This document shows positions 4,767-7,145 of a stretch of DNA of 7,145 nt, piece after piece. This DNA is from an uncultured Acidimicrobium sp. (GTDB lineage: Bacteria; Actinomycetota; Acidimicrobiia; Acidimicrobiales; Ilumatobacteraceae): contig CAITUB010000045.1 of assembly GCA_903895515.1 (NCBI GenBank), forward strand, positions 1-7,145, in the 5' to 3' direction. Positions within the stretch are counted from its first letter, which is position 1, and each line of letters begins with the position of its first letter. The position numbers and the translations under genes are program-made. The notes beneath the pieces were generated by a model. That model was not told where the DNA came from and ran no database searches. It saw only the letters and a program-made list of their open reading frames with translations.

Positions 4767-5718
4767 CAATACAAGTCAGTGTTTGTTCCAGGGCTGCTTC
4801 TTGGCCATAGGACTCCACCAAACTGATTGCTTCAATTCGTGATCGTTGCTCGGGTTGAGCATCTCCACAAATAACGAAAACGGGTTTTCCGGCTTTAATC
4901 GCGAGTTGTTGAACACCGCCAACGACTTTGCCGTTAAAGCTTTCCTCATCAAGAAAACCTTCACCGGTGATCACTACATCGCAATTGTTGATGTGTTCGT
5001 GAAGGCCAACTTCGTCAGCAACAATGTCAAACCCAGGCACGAGTTTTGCGCCAAGTGCTGCAAGCCCACCTGCGAGACCGCCAGCGGCGCCAGCTCCTTC
5101 GATTTCGGAAACATCAACACCATATTCGTCTTTATAGGTTTGTACGAGAGCGTGCAGTCGAGATGTGAGGAATTCGATTTGTGCGGGTGACGCACCTTTC
5201 TGTGCACCAAAGAGTTTGGCGGCATCAGTGAATTTTGCGCGCACGTCGCAAGCAACAAGAAACTCCACACCACGTAAGCGAGCAGCAGACTTGATGGCCC
5301 GAATGGCGCCAAGGCCTCCGTCCACAGTTGCGGAGCCTCCAACACACACGATGATTCGCTTTGCACCGTCGTTTAGCGCAGTGTCGATGAGTTCGCCAGT
5401 GCCAATGGTTGTTGCAGCGATGACATCATTTTTTAACTTTCCTCCAACCAAAACGAGGCCGGAAGCACGCGCCATTTCAATGACTGCAACGTCTCGGGAC
5501 AGACGCCACTGCGCATCTACGGGTAGGCCAAGAGGGTTCGTTACGCGATTCGTACGGTTTGGTCCACCAAGAACTTCAAGTGTTCCCTCGCCGCCATCGG
5601 CAATTGGTAGTTCGATGCATTCATGGCCGTTTTCCCAACAAGCATGACCAATAGATGCAGCGACTTGAGCCGCGGTTGCGGTTCCTCGAAACTTATCGAC
5701 GGCTGCAAGTACACGCAT
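4732..5718 (-). CDS. Glycerate kinase, GlxK/GarK family (short form)
   Basis: Members phosphorylate D-glycerate with ATP, usually to 2-phosphoglycerate, linking glyoxylate or glycerate breakdown to glycolysis. Family motifs appear in order: DKFRGTATAAQVAASI (8-23), PIADGGEGT (38-46), EMARASGL (81-88), TTIGTGELI (103-111), GGSATVDGGLGA (127-138), ACDV (156-159), FGAQKGAS (170-177), GAGAAGGLAGGLAALG (208-223), VPGFDIV (227-233) and VVITGEGFLDEESFNGK (248-264). At 328 residues it is about 50 shorter than E. coli GarK/GlxK (about 380). Much of the difference lies between GGSATVDGGLGA and ACDV, where only about 17 residues remain. GGSATVDGG carries Val where Asn is common. The start at 5718 is supported by a TAACCT box 7 nt upstream, suggesting a leaderless mRNA. 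The gene diverges from the LysM gene and is convergent with the LytR_C gene at zero spacing. Substrate regiochemistry cannot be read from sequence. Confidence 0.9.
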   Translation of the reverse strand: MRVLAAVDKFRGTATAAQVAASIGHACWENGHECIELPIADGGEGTLEVLGGPNRTNRVTNPLGLPVDAQWRLSRDVAVIEMARASGLVLVGGKLKNDVIAATTIGTGELIDTALNDGAKRIIVCVGGSATVDGGLGAIRAIKSAARLRGVEFLVACDVRAKFTDAAKLFGAQKGASPAQIEFLTSRLHALVQTYKDEYGVDVSEIEGAGAAGGLAGGLAALGAKLVPGFDIVADEVGLHEHINNCDVVITGEGFLDEESFNGKVVGGVQQLAIKAGKPVFVICGDAQPEQRSRIEAISLVESYGQEAALEQTLTCIEKAARELLAKR

Positions 5719-5725
5719 GCCTCAT

Positions 5726-5731
5726 AGGTTA
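5726..5731 (-). promoter_or_regulatory. -10 element for the glycerate kinase gene
   Basis: On the minus strand TAACCT (5731 to 5726) fits TANNNT and is followed by 7 nt and then the ATG at 5718, so the transcript is predicted to be leaderless or nearly so. It lies within the left arm of the 5728-5747 palindrome. No clear -35 hexamer is present. Confidence 0.5.
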
Positions 5732-5747
5732 GGTTGCGCGACCTAAC
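5728..5747. repeat. Perfect inverted repeat in the kinase/LysM divergent promoter
   Basis: GTTAGGT (5728-5734) and ACCTAAC (5741-5747) are a perfect 7-bp inverted repeat around the 6-bp centre TGCGCG. The repeat fills most of the 38-bp spacer between start codons 5718 and 5757 and overlaps both -10 boxes. It could be simply two mirror-image promoters, a repressor operator, or both. Confidence 0.7.
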
Positions 5748-5749
5748 AT
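5744..5749 (+). promoter_or_regulatory. -10 element for the LysM gene
   Basis: TAACAT (5744-5749) fits TANNNT and is followed by 7 nt and the ATG at 5757, the same geometry as the opposing kinase promoter. This argues that translation starts at 5757. The upstream in-frame ATG at 5748 overlaps the box itself and would lie upstream of the predicted transcript start. Confidence 0.5.
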
Positions 5750-5756
5750 GACCTTG

Positions 5757-6110
5757 ATGTATCTACGAGGAAGACTCCAATGGTCGCTCCTCGTTGTTTC
5801 GTTAGTGAGCGGCATCATTGCTGTCATGTTGTCTCGTCATGACAGTGGCGATTCAATTCCCGCAGTTACCACGGTGGAATCAACGATTCCTCAGACGACA
5901 ACAACTGTGTATCAGGAACCGGTGTACTACACCGTTGAGTCAGGGGATTCACTTTTTGGGATCGCTGAAAAATTTGGACTCAACATGGCCGAACTGATGA
6001 ACATCAACGGCATTACAAACCCGGATCGGGTTGATGCTGGTCAGCAATTGAAGTTGCCGCCTGCCACAGGATTTGTTGCTGTTGCGGGCTCGACAACTAT
6101 GTTGCCGTAA
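5757..6110 (+). CDS. Small membrane-anchored LysM domain protein
   Basis: This 117-residue protein has one N-terminal membrane helix (about 9-25, WSLLVVSLVSGIIAVML) preceded by basic residues, then a Thr/Val-rich linker (37-52) and one LysM domain (about 57-101: YYTVESGDSLFGIAEKFGLN at 57-76, then NINGITNPD at 82-90, and GQQLKLP at 95-101). LysM binds N-acetylglucosamine-containing glycans, so the domain should face peptidoglycan outside the membrane. There is no hydrolase or other enzymatic domain, which suggests a wall-binding accessory or anchor protein. I place the start at 5757 rather than the in-frame ATG at 5748 because of the promoter geometry; the choice adds or removes only three residues. 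The gene is divergent from the glycerate kinase gene and its TAA stop abuts the stop of the convergent mutase gene. Confidence 0.85.
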   Translation: MYLRGRLQWSLLVVSLVSGIIAVMLSRHDSGDSIPAVTTVESTIPQTTTTVYQEPVYYTVESGDSLFGIAEKFGLNMAELMNINGITNPDRVDAGQQLKLPPATGFVAVAGSTTMLP

Positions 6111-7145
6111 TTATTTTTGCGACTTGCGGTACGTTGCAGCGATTTCAGCAATGTCGCGCATGATGCGAGCAATGTCAAAATCTTTAGGCGTGTAAATAGC
6201 GGTTACGCCATTCGCTAGCAAATTTGCTCGATCAGATTCTGGAATGATTCCGCCAAGCACTACTGGTGCGGTTACTCCGACTGCGGCAAGTTCAGAAATC
6301 ACATCGGGAACGAGTTGCAAGTGTGAACCAGACAAGATGGAAAGACCAACAACATCTGGGTCTTCGTCTCGTGCGGAAGCAGCAATTTGCGCCGGCGTTA
6401 AACGAATGCCCGAGTAGACCACTTCCATTCCCGAATCGCGTGCAGCAACAGCGATCTGTTCGGCACCGCTGGAATGTCCGTCTAGGCCTGGCTTTGCAAC
6501 CAAGAATTTTGGTGGTCCGCCTGGAAAGGTGCGCACAAATTCGGCAACGTCGGCAAGCTCGGTGGTGCGTCGACCCGCAGCAGCGCCAACGCCAGTAGGC
6601 GCGCGGTATTCGCCAAATACTTGGCGCAGCACTTCGCCCCATTCGCCAGTGGTTCCGCCTGCTTTCGCCAGTTCAACAGAAGCATCCATGATGTTGGTGC
6701 CTGTTTCGGCTGCCGTACGCAATGCAGCAAGTGCCGTATCCACTGCGCCTTGGTCTCGAGATGCACGCCATGCAACGACATCATCAATCATTTGTTGTTC
6801 GACGCGATGATCAACTTTCAAAATGTTGTCGGCACCACTGAGTGGAGAGTCGGTTGATTCTGTAAACCGGTTCACACCAACAACAGTTTGTTCACCGGTT
6901 TCAATTCGACGCGTTCGCTCTGCCATTGATGACACCAAGCGACCTTTCAAAGAATCGACCGCATCGAAAGCACCACCCATTTCGACAATCTCGGTCATTT
7001 CTTTCCACGCAGCATCGCGAAGTTCGGCAGTGCGAGCTTCAATGACGTGCGAACCGTTAAAGATGTCTTCGTGCTCGAGCAGATCGGTTTCAAATGCAAG
7101 CACTTGTTGCATGCGTAGCGACCACTGTTGGTCCCATGGGCGAGG
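6111..7145 (-). CDS. B12-dependent acyl-CoA mutase, ethylmalonyl-CoA mutase/MeaA type (C-terminal part, partial)
   Basis: The frame is open from the right edge to a TAA at 6111-6113, giving 344 visible residues; the true start lies beyond 7145 and the Met at 7112 is internal. The visible part starts PRPWDQQWSLR, followed by MQQVLAFETDLLE, the end of the substrate-binding barrel. The linker carries QTVVGVNRFTE (86-96) and TTGEWGEVLRQVFGEYRAPT (165-184). A cobalamin-binding Rossmann domain follows at about 212-340, with the DxHxxG signature as DGHSSG (222-227; His224 is the expected lower cobalt ligand), SILSGSH (269-275) and GGIIPES (298-304). The wording of these motifs fits ethylmalonyl-CoA mutase/MeaA better than methylmalonyl-CoA mutase (which has DGHDRG). 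The former converts ethylmalonyl-CoA to methylsuccinyl-CoA in the ethylmalonyl-CoA pathway of acetyl-CoA assimilation. Substrate specificity depends on the missing N-terminal barrel, so the precise activity is inferred. Confidence 0.88.
   Translation of the reverse strand, partial: PRPWDQQWSLRMQQVLAFETDLLEHEDIFNGSHVIEARTAELRDAAWKEMTEIVEMGGAFDAVDSLKGRLVSSMAERTRRIETGEQTVVGVNRFTESTDSPLSGADNILKVDHRVEQQMIDDVVAWRASRDQGAVDTALAALRTAAETGTNIMDASVELAKAGGTTGEWGEVLRQVFGEYRAPTGVGAAAGRRTTELADVAEFVRTFPGGPPKFLVAKPGLDGHSSGAEQIAVAARDSGMEVVYSGIRLTPAQIAASARDEDPDVVGLSILSGSHLQLVPDVISELAAVGVTAPVVLGGIIPESDRANLLANGVTAIYTPKDFDIARIMRDIAEIAATYRKSQK

Noticed and set aside
5748..5756. LysM gene start at ATG 5748
   Set aside because: This ATG overlaps the predicted -10 box TAACAT and would lie upstream of the transcript start. 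ATG 5757 has the same 7-nt spacing as the opposing gene.
6081..6118. Terminator after the LysM gene (CAAC-TAT-GTTG followed by TTATTTTT)
   Set aside because: The stem is only 4 bp and is separated from the T run by the stop region. It is too weak to call.
7110..7112. Start of the mutase gene at the Met codon at 7112
   Set aside because: The frame continues to the right edge and encodes PRPWDQQWSLR, which is conserved mutase sequence, so the Met is internal and the gene is partial.
1..7145. CRISPR array, insertion sequence, prophage or defence system
   Set aside because: No spaced direct-repeat arrays, transposase, integrase, toxin-antitoxin or nuclease/helicase motifs were seen. The genes are housekeeping, metabolic, regulatory or envelope-related, apart from the unidentified gene at the left edge.

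Overview
The window is a dense stretch of bacterial chromosome, with about half G+C by eye, that looks like a streamlined actinobacterium. Acidimicrobiia (Ilumatobacter-like or acIV-like aquatic lineages) is my best guess, by inference only. Reasons: a GlxR/Crp-type regulator, two small single-pass envelope proteins carrying LytR_C and LysM domains, a MeaA/ethylmalonyl-CoA mutase-type B12 enzyme, an ispD-ispF-rlmB cluster, and several genes whose -10 box sits only 6-7 nt before the start codon, as in leaderless actinobacterial transcripts. No mobile element, CRISPR array, phage gene or rRNA is visible. This is mostly core chromosome, and I do not see a new defence or mobile system.

Layout from left to right. 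(1) 1-522, minus: the first 174 codons of an unrecognised protein that runs off the left edge. (2) 618-1277, plus: a dienelactone-hydrolase-family protein, divergent from the first gene. (3) 1278-1943, minus: a Crp/Fnr-family regulator, tail-to-tail with the hydrolase at zero spacing. (4) 1969-4001, plus: ispD, ispF and rlmB, a tightly coupled operon of two MEP-pathway isoprenoid enzymes and a 23S rRNA 2'-O-methyltransferase. (5) 4039-4110, plus: tRNA-Thr(TGT). (6) 4165-4731, plus: a membrane-anchored LytR_C protein. (7) 4732-5718, minus: a short-form glycerate kinase, again tail-to-tail at zero spacing. (8) 5757-6110, plus: a membrane-anchored LysM protein, divergent from the kinase across a symmetric promoter palindrome. 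(9) 6111-7145, minus: the C-terminal half of an ethylmalonyl-CoA-mutase/MeaA-type enzyme with its B12-binding domain, tail-to-tail with the LysM gene at zero spacing and running off the right edge.

IspD and IspF catalyse the third and fifth steps of the MEP pathway. The LytR_C and LysM proteins both look like small cell-envelope factors. The mutase and the glycerate kinase could both belong to C2/C3 carbon metabolism, but they are not in one operon.

The most notable features are architectural. All three convergent gene pairs abut stop-to-stop with no spacer. The kinase/LysM divergent pair has start codons, -10 boxes and inverted-repeat arms placed exactly symmetrically about one centre, which also argues for moving the LysM gene start to 5757.
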